From assembly GCA_019636945.1 (NCBI GenBank), contig JAHBWO010000022.1:1-41835 (forward strand): a DNA stretch of 41,835 bases, read 5' to 3'. The position numbers were made by a program, and so were the translations under genes. The stretch is from Nitrospira sp. (lineage in GTDB: Bacteria; Nitrospirota; Nitrospiria; Nitrospirales; Nitrospiraceae). Shown here in pieces: positions 1-8,333 of this stretch; position 1 is the first letter of the stretch; every line of letters begins with the position of its first letter. The notes under the pieces are model-generated. The model was given only the letters and a program-made list of their open reading frames with translations, had not been told where the DNA came from and did not search any database.

Positions 1-2298
1 CTCTGTTTCCCGATGCCACCAGAGAAGGAGGGCGTCCCAGTCACGCGTGTTGGCCTCATCGTCTCGCCGATACCGGTAGATGGGAAACAACCGGTGCGCC
101 GTCAAGGAGGGCGTGTCCACCCGTTCGAAGAGCGACAGGGTCGGGAGGGTGCCGAACTTAGGCCAGCCGATCATCGAGAATCTATTCGATGCTCCTGCCC
201 GGTCATAGTCATATAGCGGAAAGAGATAGGAGTGGCTCGTATCCGGGCCCCTCCCATAGTTGAACAGGGTGATCGGTTTGAGCCCTGCTAAGTTCAGCTC
301 CATCGTGCCTGTTTCGTCATTGCGTTCGTATTCATGCAGAGGGGGGAGTGTATCGAGCAGATACGATCCCTTTTTCATGTGCCGGTATAGGAGCAAGGCG
401 GACCAATTCACTTCGTTCGTTTCGTCGTTCTGCTCAAATCGATACAAGGGGAACAGGCGGGTCAAGAAGTATGTCGGTGAGCTGCCCTGTTCATAGAGGG
501 ACCAGGCGAAGGCCCGCTCGCGTGGCGGGAATCCTGCTAAGGACAGCCTCCACCCGTCTGCAGGAGTACTCTGATAACCGTAGAGCGGGAAGAGACGGTC
601 GGCGGTACCGGCCGGACTCGACTCATGGTGGAACCATGTGATCGGCTTGATCCCCAGCAGATCCAATTCCCACCCCGGCCGTTGTCGCTGCCATGCTGCT
701 TCCCAGAGCAGCAGGAATCGATCCTCGCCTTGTTTCGGGGTGGAGTGGTGCCGGTGCACAAAGAGCGTCTCCATTGTCACGTCGTCCGCAGCAAGATCGT
801 GGCGGTAGCGATACAAAGGAAAGAGGCGGTTGGCGAATAGCGTGGGGCCACTTTCTTGGTAGAACATCGCGAAGTCCGACACCCCGATGACCGACCACTC
901 CCGCCAGTCCCCGTTGCGCTTCCAATCGTACAGTGGAATGAAACGGTCGTGGATGGAGGCGCCTTTGGCATCATGGCGGTAGAGCGAGAGCGGGCCGGAC
1001 AACAACGCGGACCAATGCCACTCCTCGGCCTCGGGATGGTCATACTGGTAGAGCGGGAACAATCGATGGCCGAGGCCTTCTGGGCTTTTCCAATACCGGA
1101 AGAACGAGAGCGGGCCGAAGCCGAGGACGTCGGTGCTGTGCGTCTGCGTCGTGAGATCCTCGGTTACTCGATACAGTGGCAGCACTTGATGCCACAGTGT
1201 TTTGGAGTCATGACCGTATCCGGCCAGAGAAAAGCGATTGATACCCAGCAGAGACCATCCGAGGCGGTTCTCTTGGTGGTCATGTTCATAGGAATACAAC
1301 GGGAACAGACGATGGGCGGTGAGGGTGGGACTTGCTCGCATGTGAAAGAGCGCAAGGAGGTCCAGCTGACTGAGATCGTCTGTTGTTGAATACGAGTAGC
1401 GATAGAGCGGAAACAGCCGGTCCGAGTAGAAGGCGGGCCTTGAGGTATGTTCATAGAGGGCCAGTGCAGGAGCGGTTGTTTGTGGGAGCGGCGGCAGTCC
1501 GAGGACTGAGATGCGTGTTTCTTGAGTGGAGGTATCGGTCAGCGAGCCGTAAAGCGGAAAAAGATAGTTCAGGCTTGTTTCCGGTGTGACAGACTGGCCG
1601 TAGAGAGGAAGCAAATAACGATACCAGGTCCCCTCTTTGTGATTCTGGCCTGAGAAGTAGAACGGCAGGATCCTGGTTTCATACCCGTTCCGGTCCGCGC
1701 CATAGTGGAACATTGGAAAGAGGATGTCCCACTCCTTGAGATCGGTCCGTGTGTCATAGGTGGCGATCGCCAGCGGACCGAGCACGTAGTACTGATGGTA
1801 ATAGTTGCCGCGTTGATGATGTCCATAGAACGGGACCAGGTAGGTGTAGCTCCGGTCTTCCGCAGCGTACTCGAAATATGCGGGGAGGAAAACAGTGTAA
1901 CGTCGTGACGGGTCCTCCGCATGCCAGTACAGCGGAAGAAGCTGGAAATACGAGGCATCGGCTTTGTGCTCGGAAATGCCGAGAGGCCACAGCACGCTCT
2001 GCCGAAGGTAGCCTTCCGCCGGATTCATTTCGCGGGAGTAAAATGGGGTAAGTCTGAGTCGGGAAAAGCTACCGCGCTCTTCGGTTGAGTAGAGATATAG
2101 AAATGCCTGCGTGTAGGTCACATCTTCCTTGGTTTCCCTGCAATAAAGAAAGCCCACGCAAAAACGCGACCGTCCTTCGAGGTTCTCGGCGGCGTGTGAC
2201 AACGGGAGGAACCCCATAAACAACGACGGCCCTACCAACAGTTGGAGCTGAAGAAGCAAAATCATCAACAGTCGCCGACACACATGGTACATCAGCAC
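1..2298 (-). CDS. Secreted R-L-F-P-L-Y repeat protein, C-terminus outside window
   Basis: One uninterrupted minus-strand frame runs from a GTG at 2298 to base 1 (766 codons, no stop), so the gene is 3'-truncated by the window. The GTG follows GGGAGG at a 6-nt gap; an in-frame ATG ends at 2292. The first ~40 residues form a signal peptide with a long hydrophobic core and a likely cut near S-H-A-A-E. From about residue 295 the protein is at least 12 consecutive units of 36-46 residues, each opening with RLFPLY or a close variant (VLPLYR, RFIPLY, RFLLLW, LFPIYR), often followed by a W-x-x-L-L-G strand and an S-L/F-Y strand. Looser LLPLY/VPFY copies extend back to about residue 115. The alternating aromatic/hydrophobic pattern suggests short beta strands, so an exported beta-repeat or outer-membrane protein is plausible. 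I cannot name the family; function unknown. Confidence 0.85.
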   Translation of the reverse strand, partial: MLMYHVCRRLLMILLLQLQLLVGPSLFMGFLPLSHAAENLEGRSRFCVGFLYCRETKEDVTYTQAFLYLYSTEERGSFSRLRLTPFYSREMNPAEGYLRQSVLWPLGISEHKADASYFQLLPLYWHAEDPSRRYTVFLPAYFEYAAEDRSYTYLVPFYGHHQRGNYYHQYYVLGPLAIATYDTRTDLKEWDILFPMFHYGADRNGYETRILPFYFSGQNHKEGTWYRYLLPLYGQSVTPETSLNYLFPLYGSLTDTSTQETRISVLGLPPLPQTTAPALALYEHTSRPAFYSDRLFPLYRYSYSTTDDLSQLDLLALFHMRASPTLTAHRLFPLYSYEHDHQENRLGWSLLGINRFSLAGYGHDSKTLWHQVLPLYRVTEDLTTQTHSTDVLGFGPLSFFRYWKSPEGLGHRLFPLYQYDHPEAEEWHWSALLSGPLSLYRHDAKGASIHDRFIPLYDWKRNGDWREWSVIGVSDFAMFYQESGPTLFANRLFPLYRYRHDLAADDVTMETLFVHRHHSTPKQGEDRFLLLWEAAWQRQRPGWELDLLGIKPITWFHHESSPAGTADRLFPLYGYQSTPADGWRLSLAGFPPRERAFAWSLYEQGSSPTYFLTRLFPLYRFEQNDETNEVNWSALLLYRHMKKGSYLLDTLPPLHEYERNDETGTMELNLAGLKPITLFNYGRGPDTSHSYLFPLYDYDRAGASNRFSMIGWPKFGTLPTLSLFERVDTPSLTAHRLFPIYRYRRDDEANTRDWDALLLWWHRETE

Positions 2299-2805
2299 AA
2301 AAATCCTCCCGTTGCGGAAATACCCATCACATTGATCCTGTGACCACACCTGTTCGCTCGCCTGTTTCTTCAACAGACTTGTGACGCTCGTGCTGCATTG
2401 CAAGCAAAGTGCCTCAGCTTTGATCAGATGGAGACAAGAAGAGGGAGGTCAAAATGGCGCAGTCGGCCGGTTGGATGTTGTGGCTGCTGCCTGCGGTACA
2501 CAAGAAGGGACAGCGAACGTCGATCCGATTCCATAAGGTGTGTGCATGTCAGCGGTATGCGTATATCACGTGTTTGGCCTGTGGAGGGGCTCGTCTGCTG
2601 TCGCATCTTGCCTCATTCAGTTTCACCTCTCTGTAGCCGCCTACCCCAACCGATTGCCTGATTCCGTAGTCGCGCATCCTGTCTCCATGGACGGAATCAC
2701 AGGAATCAATAAAAGATCTGTCCGTGAGCACAGTGGCATCGAGATTGCTCAGCTATGAGATGAGGTAGGAACCCCACGCATCATTCTCGAAAGAGGAGTC
2801 TCGTC
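2299..2805. other. Divergent intergenic region
   Basis: This spacer separates the minus-strand repeat-protein gene from the FBPase gene. It holds the sigma-54-type promoter at 2734-2749. CTGTCGCA near 2597 and CTGTAGCC near 2630 resemble the right half-site of the palindromes at 11925 and 14315, but no full palindrome is present. A 60-codon frame at 2454-2636 has a GGGAGG ribosome site and Cys pairs but no recognisable domain. No other gene is supported. Confidence 0.5.
2734..2749 (+). promoter_or_regulatory. Sigma-54-type (-24/-12) promoter of the FBPase gene
   Basis: TGGCAT-N5-TTGCT matches the RpoN consensus TGGCAC-N5-TTGCW at 10 of 11 defined positions, with the invariant GG and GC exactly 10 nt apart. 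It ends 56 nt before the ATG at 2806, on the correct strand. Site function is inferred from sequence only. Confidence 0.7.
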
Positions 2806-3909
2806 ATGAAAGTCACCCTCAGCATCATCAAAGCGGACATCGGTTCGATCGGGGGCCATATCTGTCCATCCCGGCAACTGTTGGAAACCGTTCAGCGTTA
2901 TGTGGCTCAGCATAGTTCGATGTTGATTGACCATTACGTCAGCAGTACCGGTGATGATATCGCGATCTTAATGAGTCATCGGCACGGTGTGGGGTACGAG
3001 CCGGTCCATAAACTGGCGTGGGACGCATTCCTTGCCGGGACCGAAGTAGCCAAACAGCAGGGGCTATACGGAGCCGGTCAGGATCTGCTGAAAGACGCCT
3101 TTTCCGGCAATGTACACGGGATGGGGCCGGCCGTGGCGGAGATGGAATTTAACGAGCGGCCGAATGAGCCCTTTCTGTTCTTCGCCGCTGACAAGACTGA
3201 TCCCGGTGCGTTCAATCTCCCGCTGTACCTGGCCTTTGCCGACCCGATGAACACGCCAGGCTTGATGCTGGCGCCCAGCATGGCGCAAGGCTTTCGGTTC
3301 GTCATCATGGATGTGAATCATACGGAAGGTGACCGGATCATCGAGCTCAGTGCCCCGAAGGAATTGTACGAGATCGCCGCGCTGCTGCGGGACACTGAAC
3401 GGTACGTCGTCGAATCGGTGTGGTCCGTCTCCAGCGGCGAACAAGCCGTGGTAGCTTCTACTTCACGACTGCATAACATTGCCGGAAAGTACACCGGCAA
3501 GGACGATCCCGTGATGTTGGTTCGAGTCCAGAAGGATTTTCCGGCGACGGGCGAGATCTTAGCGCCTTATGCCATCGGTTCGTATGTGGCCGGCGGCATG
3601 CGGGGCTCCCATCAGATGCCGTTGATGCCGGTTCCGCTGCAGTCGGGCATCAGCTACTTCGATGGTCCTCCGGTGATCACCTGTGCCGCATTTGCCATGC
3701 ATGACGGGCGGTTCACCGAGCCGGTGGATGCGTTTGCCCATCCGTTCTGGAATCGAGTCCGCGACACGGTTTCCGACAAAGCCATCGGCATGCGGCGCCA
3801 AGGGTTCTTCGGTGCGGCCATGCTGCCTATGGCGGAACTGGAATATACCGGCATTATGGAAAACCTGAAGGCGCTGGAACCTCGATTCCGCGTGCGCACC
3901 AGTTCGTGA
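2806..3909 (+). CDS. fbp: Fructose-1,6-bisphosphate aldolase/phosphatase (class V FBPase)
   Basis: The protein has 367 residues, full length for this bifunctional family, which condenses DHAP and glyceraldehyde-3-phosphate and dephosphorylates the product to fructose-6-phosphate in gluconeogenesis (EC 4.1.2.13 / 3.1.3.11). The N-terminus MKVTLSIIKADIGSIGGH is the family signature, carrying the start-proximal Asp used for metal binding and the following His. Later D-D-I-A and G-x-G-x-D-L segments also fit the family. The ATG is preceded by AAGAGGAG. The family is typical of archaea and deep-branching autotrophic bacteria. The gene stands alone behind a sigma-54-type promoter, which suggests that gluconeogenic flux is under RpoN control here. 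It makes fructose-6-phosphate, a substrate of the phosphoketolase encoded at 18897. Confidence 0.95.
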   Translation: MKVTLSIIKADIGSIGGHICPSRQLLETVQRYVAQHSSMLIDHYVSSTGDDIAILMSHRHGVGYEPVHKLAWDAFLAGTEVAKQQGLYGAGQDLLKDAFSGNVHGMGPAVAEMEFNERPNEPFLFFAADKTDPGAFNLPLYLAFADPMNTPGLMLAPSMAQGFRFVIMDVNHTEGDRIIELSAPKELYEIAALLRDTERYVVESVWSVSSGEQAVVASTSRLHNIAGKYTGKDDPVMLVRVQKDFPATGEILAPYAIGSYVAGGMRGSHQMPLMPVPLQSGISYFDGPPVITCAAFAMHDGRFTEPVDAFAHPFWNRVRDTVSDKAIGMRRQGFFGAAMLPMAELEYTGIMENLKALEPRFRVRTSS

Positions 3910-4061
3910 TCGGACATGACCAATGCGCCTGGTTAGGTTTGACCTCATGGCAGTTGAGATGAAGGGTTGGGCAGGATGTTGTGCTGTCCGAGATCAACTC
4001 CACCGGTTGTTCCAACGTGACTCCGGGGACGGCATGCGCTCACACACACGAACCTATGGGC

Positions 4062-4077
4062 CTGAGGTGGACCTCAG
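4062..4077. repeat. Short inverted repeat between FBPase and DUF2238 genes
   Basis: CTGAGGT-GG-ACCTCAG is a perfect 7-bp-arm inverted repeat 96 bp upstream of the ATG at 4173. No T-run follows, so a terminator is unlikely; it could be an operator or chance. The surrounding 3910-4172 holds no convincing gene. Confidence 0.3.
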
Positions 4078-4172
4078 CGACCAGCTTGCAAGGTCACCAT
4101 CCGTTCGTTAGAGTCATATGAATGTATGCTTCTGGCTTGACTCTCCGTTGATCTACTTCAGAAGGAAAAGCG

Positions 4173-4823
4173 ATGTGGGTTCGTGACAAGTTTCTGTTGA
4201 TCGGCTTGCTGCTCTGGTACCTGGCCCTCTCAGTCTGGACGGCTCAGTCGCCGACCGATCCCCAGTTTTGGCTGATCTCGAGTCTGTTGCCGGCGGCGTT
4301 CGTGGTGGGATTGATCGTGACGCATCGCCGGTTTCCGCTGTCTCATGCTTCTTACACGCTCATTACTCTCTTTCTGACCCTCCATGCGATTGGGGCCCAT
4401 TACACGTATGCCCAAGTGCCGGTCGGTCAGTGGATGGATCAGGTCTTCCATCTCGGTCGGAATCATTTCGACCGGATCGTCCACTTCAGCTTCGGCTTTT
4501 TACTCGCCTACCCGATGGAAGAACTGTTCCGCCTCGGTGCAGGGGTGCGAGGCTGGCTCTTGTATTATCTGCCGGTCATGACGGTGCTGGGGCTGAGCGG
4601 GCTCTGGGAAATCATCGAATCATGGGTGGCGAGTACGCTCCATCCGGAATTGGGTGTTACGTACTTGGGGTCTCAAGGTGATGTCTGGGATGCCCAGAAG
4701 GATATTGCCGCCGCGCTCTACGGAGCCTTGATTTGCGTGACAATCCTTGCCGTGATCCGTGGGGTTCGCGGAACACTTCTGCCCTCCCAGGCTCCGCCGG
4801 CTATCGTCGACTCATCCACGTAA
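4173..4823 (+). CDS. DUF2238 (YjdF-like) integral membrane protein, copy 1
   Basis: The 216 residues form about five or six transmembrane segments (residues ~7-25, 33-50, 57-75, 100-116, 128-146, 180-197). Family hallmarks are visible: L-H-A-I-G-A-H-Y-T-Y, N-H-F-D-R-I-V-H-F, W-E-I-I-E-S, and a late Q-G-D-x-W-D-A-Q-K-D. The conserved His, Asp and Glu residues near the membrane surface are typical of DUF2238, whose function is unknown. AAGGAAAAGCG precedes the ATG. The stop codon abuts the start of a paralogue at 4824, so the two are probably translated together. Confidence 0.88.
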   Translation: MWVRDKFLLIGLLLWYLALSVWTAQSPTDPQFWLISSLLPAAFVVGLIVTHRRFPLSHASYTLITLFLTLHAIGAHYTYAQVPVGQWMDQVFHLGRNHFDRIVHFSFGFLLAYPMEELFRLGAGVRGWLLYYLPVMTVLGLSGLWEIIESWVASTLHPELGVTYLGSQGDVWDAQKDIAAALYGALICVTILAVIRGVRGTLLPSQAPPAIVDSST

Positions 4824-5480
4824 ATGAAGGTCGGACTCCCAACTCTCGGACGGGCGGAGTCGAGCAGCACTCATCTGCCCGCCGGACTGCTTCTCTGCTA
4901 CGGACTGCTCTGGACCTGGTTGGCCATAGGCCCGGTCAATCGAAGAGATTGGCTCCTTGAGAATCTGCTGGCGTTCGCCCTGGTGGTGCTGTTGACCCTG
5001 ACCTACCGGCGATTTCAGCTTTCAACCTTGTCCTATTGCCTGATGACCTTCTTTATGACGCTTCATGCAGTGGGTGCACACTACACGTATGCCGAGGTGC
5101 CGTTGGGGTTTTGGCTCCAAGACCTGTGGTCCTTGAGTCGAAATCCCTTCGATCGTATCGTCCACTTCGCCTATGGGGCGCTCTTGGCCTATCCGGTGCG
5201 AGAGATCCTCATGCGTCTGGCCGGTGTGCGAGGCCTCTGGTCTTACTCTCTAGCGGTCAGTATGATTCTCACTCAAAGCGGCCTGTTCGAAATCATTGAG
5301 TCCATTGTGGCGGCTCTCGTGAGTCCCGAACTCGGTAACGCCTATCTCGGCACGCAAGGAGATGAGTGGGATGCGCAGAAGGACATGGCGGCAGCCTTGG
5401 GCGGAGCCGTACTGGCCATGGTCTTTACCTTCGCACTATCGAAGGGTAGTGGGAAGTCGGCCATTCCCTCCACTCCATAA
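4824..5480 (+). CDS. DUF2238 (YjdF-like) integral membrane protein, copy 2
   Basis: This 218-residue protein is a paralogue of the preceding gene. It keeps L-H-A-V-G-A-H-Y-T-Y, N-P-F-D-R-I-V-H-F, F-E-I-I-E-S and Q-G-D-E-W-D-A-Q-K-D at equivalent positions, and has a similar hydrophobic profile. Its ATG directly follows the TAA of copy 1 and no Shine-Dalgarno is visible, which points to translational coupling by re-initiation. The clear sequence divergence between copies argues for an old tandem duplication; the two may act as a heteromer. Function unknown. Confidence 0.87.
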   Translation: MKVGLPTLGRAESSSTHLPAGLLLCYGLLWTWLAIGPVNRRDWLLENLLAFALVVLLTLTYRRFQLSTLSYCLMTFFMTLHAVGAHYTYAEVPLGFWLQDLWSLSRNPFDRIVHFAYGALLAYPVREILMRLAGVRGLWSYSLAVSMILTQSGLFEIIESIVAALVSPELGNAYLGTQGDEWDAQKDMAAALGGAVLAMVFTFALSKGSGKSAIPSTP

Positions 5481-5598
5481 ATGAGAAGACGGCGGTAGTC
5501 CCTGGTATGCAAGAGGCGGCTTGGTCCGCAACATTGGTATTGGTTATAGGAACCGCGTTCACGATGCGGAAGGGGAGTTATGGTACAGTGGCGACCCC

Positions 5599-6759
5599 AT
5601 GAAGGTCTTTGTGCTCGGCGTCGGAGCGACCGGCTCGCTCCTGGTGAAGTTGCTTGCTCGTCAGGGGCACCATGTCTGGTGTGGCGACCGTGATCCAACC
5701 CGTGCGCGAGACTTTCTCGGCGCAAAATCCGCCATCATCGTTCAGCAGGTCAACGCCAGAAATCTCCGTGGTATCGTCAAGGCGGCCGCAGGGTGCCAGC
5801 TGCTCATCAATGCCTGTCCTGCCGTCTTCAACAACATCGTGATGCGCGCAGCCCTGAAGTTGAGGGCGCACTACCTCGATACGGCCTCACACTTGCGAGC
5901 CAACCCGTTTCGACCGGAGCAGTTCCGCTTCGATCAACAGTTTCGCGTGAATAATCGATGGGCGCTCATTCACGCGGGTGCTGCGCCTGGCCTGACGAAT
6001 CTCTTGACCGCGCAGGCCGCTGCTCAGCTTGATCGAGTGGACAAGGCGGAGGTGCGGATCTATGAGGAAACGGCGAGCGATGCGCCGGTATCACAGTGGT
6101 CGGCGGAGTCCTCATTTGACGAAGCGGTCTCACGCCCCCGTATCTATCGTGACGGTCGGTTCCGTTTTGGTTCTCGATTCGGAGAACGTGAACTCTTTCG
6201 CTTTCCCTCGCCGATAGGACGAGTCGGGGTCGTGCTGGCGGCACAAGATGAGGTCGTGACGATTCCTCGAACCATCAGCATGAAACGGATGGATGCGAAA
6301 ATAGGAGGGATGGACATCGACCGTCTCCGACGGTGGTATCGCCAGGGGAAATTGCGCCAGTCTCGAGGGCTCAGCCCGGTACGATTTCCTGCAACGCCGA
6401 CTCCGGTCGTGATGACTACTTTGGTGCAGCAAGGGATTCTGCACAACGAGCGGTTTGCCCTGGCGGTCTTGGTGTACGGGGACAAGCAGGGCCGGTCGTG
6501 CCTCATCCGCTGGGACGCCCTGTTCCCATCGATGTTCGAGTTGCGTCGACGACGTATTCCGTCGTCCCCGATCGCCTGGGGTACCGCCCATCTGACGGCT
6601 CTATTCGTGAAGTACATGCCGCATGAACGTTCGGGCGTTTATGTTCCCGAGATGTTGCCGGATTCGGCTCGCAGAGATATTGTGCAAGCCGTTCGGAGGA
6701 GCGGGATCCGACTCACGCATAGAATCAGGTCTATCTCAAGTGAACTGCCGTCGCGGTGA
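5599..6759 (+). CDS. Saccharopine dehydrogenase-like NAD(P)-binding protein
   Basis: The open frame begins at a TTG at 5521, but the first ATG at 5599 starts exactly at the Rossmann fold (MKVFVLGVGATGSLL), so I place the start there (386 residues). G-V-G-A-T-G is the dinucleotide-binding loop, and C-G-D-R-D follows the second strand. Residues ~60-115 continue the fold (N-A-C-P-A-V-F, Y-L-D-T-A-S). H-A-G-A-A-P-G-L-T-N-L matches the saccharopine reductase/carboxynorspermidine dehydrogenase superfamily. The C-terminal half is the less conserved substrate domain. The substrate cannot be predicted; homologues act in lysine or polyamine metabolism or are uncharacterised. The ~120-nt gap after the DUF2238 pair leaves co-transcription possible but unproven. 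Confidence 0.75.
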   Translation: MKVFVLGVGATGSLLVKLLARQGHHVWCGDRDPTRARDFLGAKSAIIVQQVNARNLRGIVKAAAGCQLLINACPAVFNNIVMRAALKLRAHYLDTASHLRANPFRPEQFRFDQQFRVNNRWALIHAGAAPGLTNLLTAQAAAQLDRVDKAEVRIYEETASDAPVSQWSAESSFDEAVSRPRIYRDGRFRFGSRFGERELFRFPSPIGRVGVVLAAQDEVVTIPRTISMKRMDAKIGGMDIDRLRRWYRQGKLRQSRGLSPVRFPATPTPVVMTTLVQQGILHNERFALAVLVYGDKQGRSCLIRWDALFPSMFELRRRRIPSSPIAWGTAHLTALFVKYMPHERSGVYVPEMLPDSARRDIVQAVRRSGIRLTHRIRSISSELPSR

Positions 6760-7108
6760 ACTTCCCCAGTGAAGGCTGGATCAATCGTGGTACTGATGCG
6801 AAACAGAGCCCGGGGGGTACCAATGGCGGCCGATTTCGAAAATACGTGACGATTGCTGACCTCTGAACCATACAGTTACTGTCCAGTAATGGGACGTCCA
6901 ATCTTGCATCAGCGATGCACCGAGAACCGTCCCGAATCTCCACGTCTCCCTCGAAGGATCACGATGGCACTAGATTGATTCTGTTTCGTCTGCAATCGAT
7001 CTGTCATCCCCTCGTACGTAATTTCCGCTTCACACTTGCATGGTACGCAAGCTGCATGGTGATAAGTTGTGAGTTGTGTGTGATCAGAAATATTCCTAAG
7101 GAGGACGT
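6760..7108. other. Intergenic region with sigma-54-type promoter
   Basis: No gene is supported. It contains an 11-bp palindrome ACAGTTACTGT at 6872-6882, a TGCATC-AGC-GATGCA inverted repeat at 6905-6919, and the promoter at 7041-7056. Either repeat could be an activator site; neither matches the TTCTGCNACAG half-sites found further right. Confidence 0.4.
7041..7056 (+). promoter_or_regulatory. Sigma-54-type promoter of the small winged-helix gene
   Basis: TGGTAC-N5-CTGCA keeps the invariant GG-N10-GC and matches 9 of 11 defined consensus positions. It ends 52 nt before the ATG at 7109. Confidence 0.6.
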
Positions 7109-7339
7109 ATGCCACCACCATGCACAAGCAGTCAGCAAGCACTCGAGCTTATCATCCGTTCACCAGGGGCGATGGTCGATGATGTCGTGTTTCAGTGCCC
7201 TGACCTTACCTGGAATCAGATCTTTCTCGCTATCGATCGTCTCAGCCGAGAGGGAGCCCTTACACTGACACCCAAAGGAGGTGGCCTGTATGCAGTTCAG
7301 GTGTCGGATGAGGCGTCGTTGGGTATACTAGTGGCTTAA
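7109..7339 (+). CDS. Small winged-helix-like protein (C-P-D-L-T family), copy 1
   Basis: The 76-residue protein starts at an ATG behind a very strong AAGGAGGACGT site. Predicted helix (S-Q-Q-A-L-E-L-I-I), helix-turn-helix around C-P-D-L-T-W-N-Q-I-F-L-A-I-D-R-L and a beta-hairpin wing (L-T-L-T-P-K-G-G-G-L-Y-A-V) give a compact winged-helix layout, so DNA binding is likely. It is paralogous to the protein at 13682-13972, sharing C-P-D-L-T-x-x-Q-x-F-x-A-I-D-x-L-x-R. The sigma-54-type promoter upstream suggests conditional expression. No named family is recognised; target unknown. Confidence 0.75.
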   Translation: MPPPCTSSQQALELIIRSPGAMVDDVVFQCPDLTWNQIFLAIDRLSREGALTLTPKGGGLYAVQVSDEASLGILVA

Positions 7340-7392
7340 ACCCCGGTGATGTTCTACAGGTAGCCGGTGTACCCTTAGCTATATGGAGCGGG

Positions 7393-7833
7393 CTAGGGGG
7401 CTGGGGGGAGAGGGGGCGGGGCCTTCCTGATCAATTCCAGCTGGGACGTGACCATCGTGCCATCAAGTCCTAGCCACAGGCAGGCTGCATCTAAAACGGT
7501 GAATGTGGCGATAGAGTTCGCGTCGAGGTGTCCGATCGCCTCCTGAACGCGAGCTAATCGGTAGGTCAGAGGGTTGACGAGGGGAGCATAGTTCTTAATA
7601 TGCGTGATGAGAAATGAGGACTCGTAGAGGAGATCTACGATGGCTCGCATCTTTTCAGGACTGACTCCAAACAGCGACTCTCTTGCGTCAATGAGAATCG
7701 AAGCACCCCGTTTGATTCGGGGATCCGTGAGACATCCGTACCGATATGCAACGATGTCGTCACGAGTGACCTTCCCAGTCCAGTATTGAAGTATAACCAT
7801 TCCCTCCCGGATCACGTCATAGGAAATCGCCAT
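7393..7833 (-). CDS. STAS/SpoIIAA-like protein
   Basis: The 146-residue protein has no signal peptide. Its N-terminus (Y-D-V-I-R-E-G-M-V-I-L-Q-Y-W-T-G-K-V-T-R-D-D-I) and the G-A-S-I-L-I-D-A-R-E-S strand resemble a family of STAS/SpoIIAA-like proteins common in Nitrospira and proteobacteria, in which a small alpha/beta fold is thought to bind ligands or partner regulators. GAGG lies 8 nt before the ATG. It converges on the small winged-helix gene with a 53-nt gap and no clear terminator. The family assignment rests on pattern similarity; the biochemical role is unknown. Confidence 0.65.
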   Translation of the reverse strand: MAISYDVIREGMVILQYWTGKVTRDDIVAYRYGCLTDPRIKRGASILIDARESLFGVSPEKMRAIVDLLYESSFLITHIKNYAPLVNPLTYRLARVQEAIGHLDANSIATFTVLDAACLWLGLDGTMVTSQLELIRKAPPPLPPAP

Positions 7834-8333
7834 AAGCTTGCCTCATCATGCATCACTCTGTGGTCACTTAGGTCCGGCCATACTCTCTGGTGAATGGCAG
7901 GGCGGTATATTGGGCAATCGGCCACTCTCGCTTTCTTGTCCAGGCCTCCTGCCCATGTTCAGAAAGTTACTTGGATCCACACTGGGAGTGGATGCCGATG
8001 GGCCGCATAGACGCTGAGTGGGCAGAGCGTAAACAGCCTCACACAAGAAGCGAGAGGTTACCTTCAGACCGTTGGAAGTATTACAAGGTGAGGTTCGTTG
8101 CGTACCTGGGCATTTGCCCAGGTAGCTGAGGATAATGTACCTGGTTGACCATCCGGGCCTGATTGGACGTCTCTCACCCTTGCCAGGCCTTTGCCTAGGA
8201 AACTAGAATTGAGTGGCCTTGCTCAAGCCGGCATGAGTTCAATCCTGTGTCGCATGCGCCTAGCCTACCATGCAGGAGCGGCGGTCATTACTGTCTCGCG
8301 GTCGGATCATCGTTCCGGTGAGGGGATGAATCC
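7834..8333. other. Intergenic region before the sensor kinase
   Basis: About 500 bp divergent spacer. No gene is supported on either strand. It holds the 22-bp hairpin at 8103-8124 and a weaker CCAGGC-CTTT-GCCTAGG repeat near 8186. A TGGCCT-N5-AAGCC string near 8219 has GG-N10-GC but a poor -12 box and is not called. Confidence 0.4.
8103..8124. promoter_or_regulatory. Perfect 9-bp inverted repeat upstream of sensor kinase
   Basis: TACCTGGGC-ATTT-GCCCAGGTA forms a perfect 9-bp stem with a 4-nt loop about 210 bp before the kinase start. There is no following T-run, so an operator or RNA hairpin is likelier than a terminator. A further TACCTGG occurs near 8138. Confidence 0.4.

Noticed and set aside
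2454..2636. 60-codon frame with good ribosome site and Cys residues
   Set aside because: No recognisable domain, overlaps putative regulatory half-sites; kept only as a remark.
8219..8234. TGGCCT-N5-AAGCC before the kinase gene
   Set aside because: Correct spacing but the -12 box is poor, so not called a promoter.
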